A stretch of DNA of 64,000 bases from Xanthomonas hyacinthi (GCF_009769165.1 NZ_CP043476.1:3851001-3915000), one strand, 5' to 3'; numbered from the stretch's first letter, positions 48,026 through 56,692 are shown. Notes: generated from the letters alone by a model not told the origin. A program made the numbers and translations.

Positions 48026-48953
48026 AGGACGTTCCTTCGAGCAGCGGTGCTAAGTAGGCAACGGTCTGCGAAGCGGCCTGGCTTACATGTGGATGGGGAT
48101 CATTGACCGCTTTTTGAGCAAGATGGAGGCCAAATAGCCCATCGAGGCATATGGCATGACGAATGGAGTTCCAGCGCACGAAATGATGGGAGTGATTGGC
48201 AAGCTCTTCTAGAATTGGCAGTGCTGGAGTGTGCTCCAGGCATGTAAGCGCTTTTGTCAGAATTTCAATTCGTGCCGATACGCGGTTGCCGGCAGTGATC
48301 CCGACAAGCTTCAGGGTGTCGCGGTCGAAGATCGGTGTGCAGTGGAATTTTGACGTGTTCCCAGTAATATCGAGATAGATGGCATTGCCATGGAAGTGGT
48401 CAAGAGTGAAGGCGCTGCGTCCGGCGGGAAGGAAGAAGTGCTGTCCTTCCTTGAAGCGCCCTTTCTCGATGATGGTCATTTCGGCTTCTGGTTCCAGCGG
48501 CTCAAGATCAGAAAAGGCGGGAACGTCGTAGCGCGTCCACTCTCCGATTCCATTCAGTTTAATGATTGATGAGAAGTGATCGAAGGCATTGACCAGAATG
48601 CGGTTCCCGCGACCATTCTCCGTCGCCTTGAGTCTTTTGTCAGTGCTGCGATAGCCAATAGCCATCGTGAAGTGCTTGTTCTCGAAGAAGGTGGTGCCAT
48701 GGACATCACCAGAAATTACAAACTTTCCCGGCGTGTATGATGCGTTCGTTGCGATTTGTTCTATATGAAACTGTATGATATCCCGAACTAGGGATGATGA
48801 CGCGACAGCTTGAAATAGCGGAGTATAACGCTGGAAGTCGAAGTCGGTATCTGCGTCAGATGCCTCAACGAGGTTCTGCAGATCAGATGACTGCTCAAGA
48901 ATTGTCTGGAGATTTGAGGTCATACCTGGGCTCGGCACGAATTCGGTGAACAT
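48015..48953 (-). CDS. Paralogue of the cupin-like protein, metal motif lost
   Basis: A 312-residue protein with the same architecture as its neighbour: N-terminal helices, a beta core and a HEAT-like C-terminus (HFVRWNSIRHAICLDGLFG, AVNDPHPHVSQAA). The two align at YDVP, where HDH of the neighbour is replaced by AFS (146-148), while histidines persist in LDHFHGNAIYLDI (H186, H188). It is probably the non-catalytic partner, for example binding the precursor. It is the first gene after the peptide gene, from which a GC-rich palindrome separates it. Confidence 0.55.
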   Translation of the reverse strand: MFTEFVPSPGMTSNLQTILEQSSDLQNLVEASDADTDFDFQRYTPLFQAVASSSLVRDIIQFHIEQIATNASYTPGKFVISGDVHGTTFFENKHFTMAIGYRSTDKRLKATENGRGNRILVNAFDHFSSIIKLNGIGEWTRYDVPAFSDLEPLEPEAEMTIIEKGRFKEGQHFFLPAGRSAFTLDHFHGNAIYLDITGNTSKFHCTPIFDRDTLKLVGITAGNRVSARIEILTKALTCLEHTPALPILEELANHSHHFVRWNSIRHAICLDGLFGLHLAQKAVNDPHPHVSQAASQTVAYLAPLLEGTSYAN

Positions 48954-48957
48954 AGGA

Positions 48958-48979
48958 AGTGCCGGGGCGCCCCGGCACT
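48958..48979. promoter_or_regulatory. Perfect 22-bp palindrome between peptide gene and next gene
   Basis: AGTGCCGGGGC is followed directly by its reverse complement. The minus-strand RNA would form a strong hairpin seven bases after the peptide stop codon and a few bases before the next ATG, without a U tract. It could protect the 3' end of a short peptide mRNA or reduce read-through, giving more precursor than enzyme. Confidence 0.65.
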
Positions 48980-48985
48980 CTGTTA

Positions 48986-49132
48986 TTAGGCGAGGACGAT
49001 CGCCACGACTACGATGATGATCACTGCGTCGTCGGAGATGGCGATTGCGGTCAGGGTCGGAGCCGAGGATTCGGCGCCACCAACTGCGACCTGCTGGCTC
49101 AGGTTCGGGATCATGTCTTCAGTGAAGCGCAT
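48986..49132 (-). CDS. Putative ribosomal peptide precursor, 48 residues
   Basis: The ATG at 49132 has GAGGAG seven bases before it, one of the best Shine-Dalgarno sites in the island. The product has a polar N-terminal half (MRFTEDMIPNLSQQVAVGG) with a double glycine at 18-19, a Ser/Thr/Ala middle, SDD at 33-35 and a final 13-residue tail made only of Ala, Val, Ile and Leu (AVIIIVVVAIVLA). It is the first gene of the minus-strand run of two cupin-like genes, a peptidase and two exporters. Length, composition and context fit a modified bacteriocin or signal peptide. I know no family with this tail. Confidence 0.6.
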   Translation of the reverse strand: MRFTEDMIPNLSQQVAVGGAESSAPTLTAIAISDDAVIIIVVVAIVLA

Positions 49133-49214
49133 AGATTTTCTCCTCGATTGGTGTGTGTGGAGGATTCCAAACACGAAGATGAGTCTATTAGTCGAGTTTA
49201 AAATTAAGTACGGG

Positions 49215-49236
49215 GAATTGGGGGTCTTGACAATTC
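49215..49236. promoter_or_regulatory. 22-bp dyad in the peptide gene promoter region
   Basis: GAATTG and CAATTC lie ten bases apart. On the minus strand the dyad overlaps TTGTCA, a possible -35 followed 17 bases later by TACTTA. The size matches a LuxR-type operator, but the arms do not match the classical lux box. Confidence 0.35.
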
Positions 49237-49257
49237 CGTCGATATCTGTAGTTGATA

Positions 49258-49425
49258 AGGGCGGTATTACCTCGTTGCCGTGCGCGAATGCCGGTGGTGA
49301 TCGAGCGCTATCAGCTGCGTGCGACTGTTCGTCGACACCTCGGTGAAAATGGGACAGGCGCGGGCTGCCGGGGACGGCAAAAACGCGCGCCCGGCCGTGT
49401 GTAATTCGCTGGAGACCCATGCCGA
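49258..49425 (+). pseudogene. Decayed internal fragment of proA
   Basis: The plus strand here reads RLFVDTSVKMG and then DGKNARPAVCNSLET, matching [11 protein letters not shown] and [15 protein letters not shown] of intact ProA (37444-37560). The DNA matches as well, for instance CGCCCGGCCGTGTGTAATTC against CGCCCGGCCGCGTGCAATTC. Upstream, GCGCGAATGCCGGTG resembles GCGCGGGTGCCGGTG of proA. Small deletions follow the NSLET block. It has the same orientation as proA and marks the right edge of the AT-richer island. Confidence 0.75.
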
Positions 49426-49537
49426 TGCATGGCTAAGACCGGGTGCTGCATCGACGCATCTGATATACGCGAAGGCCCTTGCGGGAGCCGCTTCGGTCGA
49501 GACGGGTGTTATCGCTAAAGCCGATCACCAGGAACGC

Positions 49538-51946
49538 TCATAGCACCCACAGCCACCCGCCGCGCGCCAGTTCGACCGTGCGCCGCGTGCCGTTGAACGC
49601 GATCTCGGTGCGGGTGCCGCCGACGCTGCGCAGCGCGATCCGCGTGGCCTTGCCGTCGCGCCATTCCAGGTCCACTACGAAGCCGCCGCGCGCGCCGATG
49701 CCGGTGACCCGGCCGTGTTCGGCCCAGGCCTTCGGCAGCGCCGGCAACAGTGCGATGTGGCCGGGGCGCGAGTACAGCAGCATTTCCAGCATCGCGGCGG
49801 GCGTGCCGAAGTTGGCGTCGATCTGGAACACGCCGCCCAGCGTGGGGTCGCCATGCTGGCTGAGGTCGTAGATGTCGAAGAAGTTCGGCGCGGTGCCGTT
49901 GCTGTGCACGATCGACGGCTTGAGATTGGTCGCGACCAGCGCATAGGCGCGTTCGGCCTCGCCCAGCCGTGCCCAGCACAGCGCGCGCCAGGCGCAGGCC
50001 CAGCCGAAGCTGTGCATGCCGCGCGCCTCCAGCAGCTTGCGCGCCGCGGCGACCTGCTCCGGCGGGGCCAGGTCCGGATGCAGGCGATGGCCGGGATACA
50101 GCCCCATCAGCGGCGACAGGTGGCGGTGGTGCGCCTCGCCCAGGTCGTCGGGCGACATCCATTCCTGCAACTGCCCGCTGCTCGGGCTGATCTGCGGCAG
50201 GTACAGGCGTTGCTGCAGCTCGGCGATGGTCGCCGCATACGCCGCATCGAGATCAAGCAGCGCGCTGGCCTGGCGGTATTGGCCGAACAGGTTCCAGGCC
50301 AGCTCCTGCGCGTAGGCGATGCCGCGCGCGTTCTCCGGGCCGTGCTCGGGCGACCAGTCGTGATCGTCGACCAGGCGCCGCTGCGGGCGGCCGTCGGTGC
50401 CGGTCACTTCCAGCTCGATCAGCCGCGCCTGCCAGAATTCGCAGGCGCCCTTGAGCAATGGGTAGATCCGCGCCAGGTAGGCGCGGTCCTGGGTGTATTC
50501 GTAGTGTTGCCACAGGCTGTCGCACAGCCAGGCATTGCCGCCCGGGTGCCAGGACCAGCCGCTACCGCCGAACGGATTGGTCGAGAACGCCACGGCCCAG
50601 CCGGCGATCTTGCCGGAGGTGTTGCGGAAGCGGTTGCGCGGGTCGTTGAAGTGCGCCTGGGTGATCTGCGTCCATGCCGGCAACTGGGCCAGGCAGTAGC
50701 GAGCGAGCGCGTCGAAGCACCGACTCAGCCCGGCCGCGTCGGACAGCCAGTAGTTCATCTGCAGATTGACGTCGCTGTGGTAATCGCTCATCCACGGCGG
50801 ATCGTTGTTCTCCAGCCACAACCCTTGCAGATTGATCGGCAGCGCGTCGCGCGAGGCGGCGATGGTCAGGTAGCGGCCGAACTGCAGGTACAGCGCTTCC
50901 AGTTCCGGGTCGGGCGTATCCGCTGCGGCGCGCGCCTGCAGCCGCTCCCCTATGTCGAGCTTGCGTTGCGCCGGGCTGGAACGGCCCAGGTCCACCTGCA
51001 TGCTGTCGAACAGGGCGCGGTAGTCGGCCACGTGGGTGTACAGCAAGGCCTCGGGCGCGAGCTTCGCCGCGGCGTCGCAACGTTGCCGCGCCAGGGCCTG
51101 CGGATCCAGCGTCGGATCGCGGTAGTTCCTGGCCAGGTCGGGCACGTAGTTGCTGCCGCCGCACACCACGATGCGCAGCGCGCTGCAGTCGCGGAAGTGC
51201 AGCGTGTCGCCATGCAGTTCCAGCGTGCCGTCGGCGGCGATCAATTGCACGTTCGCACCATGGCGCAGGCCGTTGCCCAATGCGCCGGAAAACCCCAGTC
51301 GCCCGCCGGCATCGCCCTGCGCCGGTGCGGCGTGCGCGCTGACCAGCTGCAGCCGGCCGCTGTGGCGGCCGCCGCCGCGCTGCTCGAGCTGGATCACGAT
51401 GGCGTCGTCTGGATGGCTGGCGAACACGGTGCGGGTGAACTGCGCAGCGCCCAGCGTGTAGCGCACGCGCATGCAGCCGTTGCTCAGGTCCAGCTCGCGC
51501 TGGTAGTCGCGCAGTTGCGCCGGCGCGTGTCCGTCCAGTTCCAGATACAGCTTGGCCAGCATCACGAAGCTGCCGAAGGTGTCCTTCTCGTAGGAGAACT
51601 GGCCCTGCGCGTCGAGCACGTCGTTGCGCCCGCCGGTCCACAGGCTGGCATCGGACAGGTACAGGAAGTCGCGCTCGGGCGCGCCGCCGACCAGTGCGCC
51701 CAAGCGGCCGTTGCCGATCGGCAGGCCTTGCCGCAACACGTCGGCCTCGCTGGCCGGGCTGGCGTAGTGCATCCGCAACGCCTGCGCCGGCGGCACCAGC
51801 GGCGAGCGGGTCGGGCGCAGCGGCGCGGCGAGCGTGCGGCCGAACGCCGGCAGGCTCAGCAACGGCAGCATCGCGGCCAGGGCGCCGCCTTGCTTCAGGA
51901 ACGCGCGGCGTGCCGCATTGCCGGGCGCGTGCTCGGAATCGCTCAT
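49538..51946 (-). CDS. GH95-type glycosidase with Tat signal
   Basis: An 802-residue glycoside hydrolase of the GH95 family (alpha-L-fucosidase or alpha-L-galactosidase). The N-terminus RRAFLKQGGALAAMLPLLSLPAFG is a twin-arginine signal, so it is exported folded. Family blocks are LPIGNGRLGALVGG, NLQGLWLENNDPPWMSDYHSDVNLQMNYW and HDWSPEHGPENARG, the last holding likely catalytic acid residues. Such enzymes remove fucose from plant xyloglucan. No xyloglucan-utilisation genes adjoin it. Confidence 0.88.
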   Translation of the reverse strand: MSDSEHAPGNAARRAFLKQGGALAAMLPLLSLPAFGRTLAAPLRPTRSPLVPPAQALRMHYASPASEADVLRQGLPIGNGRLGALVGGAPERDFLYLSDASLWTGGRNDVLDAQGQFSYEKDTFGSFVMLAKLYLELDGHAPAQLRDYQRELDLSNGCMRVRYTLGAAQFTRTVFASHPDDAIVIQLEQRGGGRHSGRLQLVSAHAAPAQGDAGGRLGFSGALGNGLRHGANVQLIAADGTLELHGDTLHFRDCSALRIVVCGGSNYVPDLARNYRDPTLDPQALARQRCDAAAKLAPEALLYTHVADYRALFDSMQVDLGRSSPAQRKLDIGERLQARAAADTPDPELEALYLQFGRYLTIAASRDALPINLQGLWLENNDPPWMSDYHSDVNLQMNYWLSDAAGLSRCFDALARYCLAQLPAWTQITQAHFNDPRNRFRNTSGKIAGWAVAFSTNPFGGSGWSWHPGGNAWLCDSLWQHYEYTQDRAYLARIYPLLKGACEFWQARLIELEVTGTDGRPQRRLVDDHDWSPEHGPENARGIAYAQELAWNLFGQYRQASALLDLDAAYAATIAELQQRLYLPQISPSSGQLQEWMSPDDLGEAHHRHLSPLMGLYPGHRLHPDLAPPEQVAAARKLLEARGMHSFGWACAWRALCWARLGEAERAYALVATNLKPSIVHSNGTAPNFFDIYDLSQHGDPTLGGVFQIDANFGTPAAMLEMLLYSRPGHIALLPALPKAWAEHGRVTGIGARGGFVVDLEWRDGKATRIALRSVGGTRTEIAFNGTRRTVELARGGWLWVL

Positions 51947-52261
51947 CGTGTGGGTCTCGCCGGCGCCCGCGCGCGATCGCGACGATGGGCAGAAGTATCG
52001 TTGTACCTGCCGTGCGCGCTGCAGGGAAGCCGTCGCGTGCGGTTTCCGGCGCGATTGCGCCGATGGCGTTGCGCCTGTCCGCCATGGTCTGCGGCGTTGG
52101 CGGCAGCATGGCCGTTCCGGCTCCGGGTTCCGCCATTTCCATGTCCTGGCGCGTCCGCACTGCGGTCGCAGGCGGACATGCAGGGCCGTGTGCGGCGCGT
52201 TGACACTTCCGTACGGGCCGCGGTTGCGCCTACAGTCGTCGTCTCACTGTCCGGAGGTTCC
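51947..52261. other. Divergent intergenic region
   Basis: About 315 bases between two diverging exported-enzyme genes. Promoters for both must be here but none is convincing by eye; no RNA gene seen. Confidence 0.4.
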
Positions 52262-54178
52262 ATGCGTCCCATCGCCGCCCGCTTGCTCGTCACCGTCATT
52301 GCCGCCGCGCTGGCCGCCGCCGCCCAGGCGCAGACCGCGCCGATGACCCCCGACATCACCGGCAAGACCTTCGCCGCGCCGACCGAGGCCAACGACTACG
52401 TCAAGCGCGAGGTGATGATCCCGATGCGCGACGGAGTCAAGCTGCACACGGTGATCGTGCTGCCCAAGGGCGCGCAGCATGCGCCGATGCTGCTGACGCG
52501 CACGCCTTACGACGCCAGCGGCCGCGCCAGCCGGCTGGCCTCGCCGCACATGCGCGACCTGTTGCCGCAGAGCGACGAGGTGTTCGTCGACGGCGGCTAC
52601 ATCCGCGTGTTCCAGGACATCCGCGGCAAGTACGGTTCGCAGGGCGACTACGTGATGACCCGGCCGCTGCGCGGGCCGCTCAACGGCAGCAAGGTCGACC
52701 ACGCCACCGACGCCTGGGACACCATCGACTGGCTGGTCAAGCACGTGCGCGAGTCCAACGGCAAGGTCGGCATGATCGGCTCGTCCTACGAAGGCTTCAC
52801 CGTGGTGATGGCGCTGACCGACCCGCACCCGGCGCTGAAGGTGGCCGCGCCGGAAAGCCCGATGATCGACGGCTGGATGGGCGACGACTGGCTCAACTAC
52901 GGCGCCTTCCGCCAGGTCAACTTCGACTACTTCACCGGCCAGCTGACCCAGCGCGGCAAGGGTGTCCGCATCCCGCGCCAGGGCCACGACGACTACAGCA
53001 ATTTCCTGCGCGCCGGCTCGGCCGGCGACTACGCCAAGGCCGCCGGTGTGGACCAGCTGCCGTGGTGGCGCAAGCTGACCGAGCATCCGGCCTACGACAG
53101 CTTCTGGCAGCAGCAGGCGCTGGACAAGGTGATGGCGCGCACCCCGCTGAAGGTACCGACGATGTGGCTGCAGGGCCTGTGGGACCAGGAGGACATGTGG
53201 GGCGCGATCCACAGCTACCAGGCGATGGAGCCGCGCGACGCCGGCAACGACAGGAATTATCTGGTGATGGGGCCGTGGCGGCACAGCCAGGTCAACTACG
53301 ACGGCTCTGCGCTGGGCGCGCTGAAGTTCGATGGCGACACTGCGCTGCAGTTCCGCCGCGACGTGCTCAAGCCGTTCTTCGATCAATACCTGATCGATGG
53401 CGCGGCCAAGGCCGACACGCCGCCGGTGTTCATCTACAACACCGGCGAGAACCATTGGGATCGCCTGCAGACCTGGCCGCGCAGCTGCGCGCAGGGCTGC
53501 GCGGCGCGCAGCAAGCCGCTGTACCTGGCCGCCGGCGGCACGCTGTCGTTCGCCGCGCCGACGGCCGGGCAGGGCGACTACGAGGAATACGTGTCCGACC
53601 CGGCCAAGCCGGTGCCGTTCGTGCCGCGCCCGGTCGATTTCGGCGACCGCGACATGTGGACCACCTGGCTGGTGCACGACCAGCGCTTCGTCGACGGCCG
53701 CCCGGACGTGCTGAGCTTCGTCAGCGCGCCGCTGGAGGCGCCGCTGCGCATCGCCGGCGTGCCCGAAGTGCACCTGCAGGCCTCCACCAGCGGCAGCGAC
53801 AGCGACTGGGTGGTGAAGCTGATCGACGTCTACCCGGACGAAATGGCCTCCGATCCGAAGCTGGGCGGCTACGAACTGGCGGTGTCGATGGCGATCTTCC
53901 GCGGCCGCTACCGCGAGAGCTTCGAAACCCCCGGGCCGATCGCGCCGAACCAGCCGCTGGCCTACCGCTTCGGCCTGCCCACCGCCAACCACACCTTCCA
54001 GCGCGGCCACCGGGTGATGGTGCAGGTGCAGTCCAGCCTGTTCCCGCTGTACGACCGCAACCCGCAGACCTACGTGCCCAACATCTACTTCGCCAAGCCG
54101 GGCGATTACCGGAAGGCGACGCAGCGGATCTGGCATACGCCGCAGCAGGCCAGTTTCATCAGCCTGCCGCTGCGCTGA
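52262..54178 (+). CDS. Alpha-amino-acid ester hydrolase / CocE-NonD family
   Basis: A 638-residue exported serine hydrolase with a signal peptide (LLVTVIAAALAAAAQA). The nucleophile is S175 in GSSYEGF, the aspartate is in LWDQEDMWG and the histidine in MGPWRHSQVN. The C-terminal jelly-roll follows the CocE/X-Pro-dipeptidyl-peptidase layout. Length and motifs match the Xanthomonas citri alpha-amino-acid ester hydrolase (637 residues), known for acting on beta-lactam side chains. Its natural substrate is unknown, and glutaryl-7-ACA acylase is the close alternative name. Confidence 0.87.
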   Translation: MRPIAARLLVTVIAAALAAAAQAQTAPMTPDITGKTFAAPTEANDYVKREVMIPMRDGVKLHTVIVLPKGAQHAPMLLTRTPYDASGRASRLASPHMRDLLPQSDEVFVDGGYIRVFQDIRGKYGSQGDYVMTRPLRGPLNGSKVDHATDAWDTIDWLVKHVRESNGKVGMIGSSYEGFTVVMALTDPHPALKVAAPESPMIDGWMGDDWLNYGAFRQVNFDYFTGQLTQRGKGVRIPRQGHDDYSNFLRAGSAGDYAKAAGVDQLPWWRKLTEHPAYDSFWQQQALDKVMARTPLKVPTMWLQGLWDQEDMWGAIHSYQAMEPRDAGNDRNYLVMGPWRHSQVNYDGSALGALKFDGDTALQFRRDVLKPFFDQYLIDGAAKADTPPVFIYNTGENHWDRLQTWPRSCAQGCAARSKPLYLAAGGTLSFAAPTAGQGDYEEYVSDPAKPVPFVPRPVDFGDRDMWTTWLVHDQRFVDGRPDVLSFVSAPLEAPLRIAGVPEVHLQASTSGSDSDWVVKLIDVYPDEMASDPKLGGYELAVSMAIFRGRYRESFETPGPIAPNQPLAYRFGLPTANHTFQRGHRVMVQVQSSLFPLYDRNPQTYVPNIYFAKPGDYRKATQRIWHTPQQASFISLPLR

Positions 54179-54315
54179 GCGGGCGGTCCCGCGCGGCCGG
54201 CGCCGGCGATCGAGGCGCCGGCGATGGCGTCGCGCAGGGCGCGCGGCGGCAATCTGCCGCCGCGCGACGGCCGGGGGCGGTCAGCCGGGCATCTTCCCCA
54301 CGGCTGCCGTCTTGA

Positions 54316-56169
54316 TCACGGCAAGGCTTGCGGAACGGGCGCAGGCGCGTGCAGATCCTGGTACGGAATGCGCGCGTCCAGCGGGGCCTTGCCATAGCCG
54401 AGTTTGCGGGCCAGCATCGGGATGGCGTCCATGCTCAAGTTCATGCCCTTGACGATGGCCGCGCCCATGTGGCGCAGGAACTCGCTCCGGGGCGCAAGCT
54501 GACGATGCAACTCCTCGGCGCTGATCGTGCGATTGCCGGCATCCATCTGTTGGCTGGCGCGGACCAGAATCGTCTGCACGACGCGCGCGTGCTTGGCGTT
54601 GTCGGAGTCGAACAATCCCGGGACCTTGATGCGGCCACCCAGCGCGATCGCATTGAGCGCGATCGCCTCGATCGGGTTGAACACGGCGCTGCGGACGATG
54701 CGCAACAGCTGTTCCGAGGCCAGCCCGGTCGCTTTGTCGCTGGCGATCAACGGCATCATGCCGACGATGGCGGCCAGGCCCATGGATTTCACCGCCGTAC
54801 TTTCGCCTGGCGCGATATCCAGTGCATGTCTGGCCATCTGTTCGATCGTATGCTTCGCCGAGGCTTCACCGGCGGGACGTGCTATCACGCCGTCCTTCAT
54901 GCTCTGGAACAGGCCCGCGCGCATGAGCTCCTCGCTCTCCTTCAACTCGGGCGGGATCCCCGATGCCGCACCGAAAATGGCTGCCTCGCTGGTGACCGTG
55001 TTCGCTGCAAGATCGGCCGGCCTGGACTTGAAGCCGGTGTATTGCAACAGATTGTTGGGGAACGAGAGTGCCGACGAGATGGCGCCGGCCTTCATGGCCT
55101 TGGGCAGCAGGTCGCGCAACGACCAATCCTCGCCCTTCATGCCCTTGATGATCGACAGCACGCAGAGCGTATCCAGCGTCTCGATCAATGCGGGTGGCGC
55201 CGAATCGATTCCTGCCGCTTGCAGGGCGTATTTGCTTGGCGAAAAACCTTTCCCGAACATGGCGTTCTTCAGCAGTTGCGACACGCCCAGTTCCCATGCC
55301 GAACCCAGCCCGCTGCTGACGCCGATGCTGCCTGCGAGTCCGAGCAACTGGAACTCTTTCTTGGTGGCGGCATGCAGCAGCGACTGCGCGCCCAGGCGGG
55401 TCAGCAGATCGCGGTCGTTGCGGACCTTGTCGTTGACGAACTTGCCCAACAGGTCGTCGTTGGAGTTGATCGTGGGGGCATGCGAGGCCAGAAACTGATC
55501 GACAGGCAGGCTGCCGCGGCCTTCCACCTCGATCGACGCATTGGGCCCGAATGCCCGCGCGCCCTGTTCTATGGCTTTCAGCAGCATCGCAATATGGATA
55601 TCGGCATCGATCTGCTCGGTTGCCCGACCCGATGCATCGGCATGCGACACCAGGTCCGCCGTTTCGACGGTGAATGCGCGCTTGAAGGCGTCCACTGCGG
55701 TCGCGAGTTGGGGATGGGCGTGTAGTTCCAGGCTGGAGATGTCGCTGCTCGCGATCTCTGCCGGGATTTCCTGGTCGGCCTGCACATACGCCAGCAGCGC
55801 ATGGACGACCGGATCGTCGGATAGCAGACCCTCGGCGTTCCGGCGCACCGCGCCCGCATGCAACGGCGTGCCAGCGGCCTGGGCGTGCGACGGCGGGCTT
55901 CCGGCCTGGCCGCTGGAAGAAGCCAGCAGCGGAGTCTGCAAGCCAGGCGTGCCGGGATTGCGGGTGTGCTGGGCGATCGCTGGCGCCGATGCCTGGCGCC
56001 GCAATGTGCGGCGCGGCGCATTCTCCAGCGGCGAGTTGGTGGCGCTGCCATGGTCGTGCTCCGGAACACGGGCAGACTGCGAACCATTCGCGGTTGCTTG
56101 CTGGTCCAGCGCGGCATTTCTGGTAAGGATCGGTTCGGATTGCGAGCGGATGAGTGTCGTGGAAGGCAT
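54316..56169 (-). CDS. Probable type III secreted effector, unrecognised family
   Basis: A 617-residue protein. The first 110 residues are rich in Ser, Pro, Ala, Gln and Arg (RSQSEPILTRN, RRQASAPAIAQ), typical of type III export signals, and there is no Sec signal. The rest is mostly helical with hydrophobic but not clearly transmembrane stretches (LLGLAGSIGVSSGLGSAWELG, SMGLAAIVGMMPLIAS). A perfect PIP box with a correctly spaced -10 element lies upstream, which points to HrpX control and delivery into plant cells. I cannot match it to a named Xop effector, and no catalytic motif stands out. Confidence 0.65.
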   Translation of the reverse strand: MPSTTLIRSQSEPILTRNAALDQQATANGSQSARVPEHDHGSATNSPLENAPRRTLRRQASAPAIAQHTRNPGTPGLQTPLLASSSGQAGSPPSHAQAAGTPLHAGAVRRNAEGLLSDDPVVHALLAYVQADQEIPAEIASSDISSLELHAHPQLATAVDAFKRAFTVETADLVSHADASGRATEQIDADIHIAMLLKAIEQGARAFGPNASIEVEGRGSLPVDQFLASHAPTINSNDDLLGKFVNDKVRNDRDLLTRLGAQSLLHAATKKEFQLLGLAGSIGVSSGLGSAWELGVSQLLKNAMFGKGFSPSKYALQAAGIDSAPPALIETLDTLCVLSIIKGMKGEDWSLRDLLPKAMKAGAISSALSFPNNLLQYTGFKSRPADLAANTVTSEAAIFGAASGIPPELKESEELMRAGLFQSMKDGVIARPAGEASAKHTIEQMARHALDIAPGESTAVKSMGLAAIVGMMPLIASDKATGLASEQLLRIVRSAVFNPIEAIALNAIALGGRIKVPGLFDSDNAKHARVVQTILVRASQQMDAGNRTISAEELHRQLAPRSEFLRHMGAAIVKGMNLSMDAIPMLARKLGYGKAPLDARIPYQDLHAPAPVPQALP

Positions 56170-56218
56170 GAGTTGGCATCGCTAGGAAGGATGGGGGCGC
56201 CTTGATGAGGCGGCCGGC

Positions 56219-56279
56219 AGGTTATCGCCAATGCCGCAATGCGGTGGTCGACTGCCGAAAAGGCGCTGCTTTGCGCGAA
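56219..56279 (-). promoter_or_regulatory. PIP box and -10 element (HrpX-type promoter)
   Basis: On the minus strand TTCGC (56275-56279) and TTCGG (56255-56259) are exactly 15 bases apart, the consensus TTCGB-N15-TTCGB. Thirty bases further is TAACCT (56219-56224), fitting YANNNT at the usual 30-32 bases. The effector-like gene starts about 50 bases downstream. Confidence 0.8.
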
Positions 56280-56504
56280 TTCGGCGGCGATCCCATACCC
56301 GAAGATGTCGGTCCAAGTCACAGTCGGGCGCGCCAGCAAGCCCGCTCATCGATGCTGCCAGCCGATGCGGGGCTGGTGGACATGGGAGTTCATCGCCGGC
56401 GCCGACTTGCCGACGGCGCGGCGGAGCGCGGGTGGAAGCTCGCAGCGTTGGCGCGGACCGCCTGCGGGCCCGACGCGATGCCCCGCGCCTGCATGCCGCG
56501 GCCA

Positions 56505-56538
56505 CAAAAAAACCCGGAAAACTTGCGTTTTCCGGGTT
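56505..56538 (-). terminator. Rho-independent terminator after tRNA-Pro
   Basis: Read on the minus strand, AAACCCGGAAAAC and GTTTTCCGGGTTT pair around GCAA and continue into a T run, just after the tRNA 3' end. Confidence 0.85.
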
Positions 56539-56555
56539 TCTCGCGATCTTGAAGC

Positions 56556-56632
<77 letters not shown>

Positions 56633-56692
56633 AAGGAGCCGCACATGATACGGGGGTCACCCGTATTCGGCAAGATCCCTTACGAAAAAATT

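Noticed and set aside
38015..49537. Complete luxI/luxR quorum-sensing pair
   Set aside because: No synthase-like gene exists in the island; the regulator is a solo.
49715..52261. Upstream extension of the ester hydrolase to about 1490 residues
   Set aside because: The extension is antisense to the GH95 gene and low in complexity; the signal peptide starts at 52262.
56275..56310. Second PIP-like pair upstream of the effector gene
   Set aside because: TTCGG and TTCGC there are 19 bases apart rather than 15; only the pair at 56255-56279 fits.
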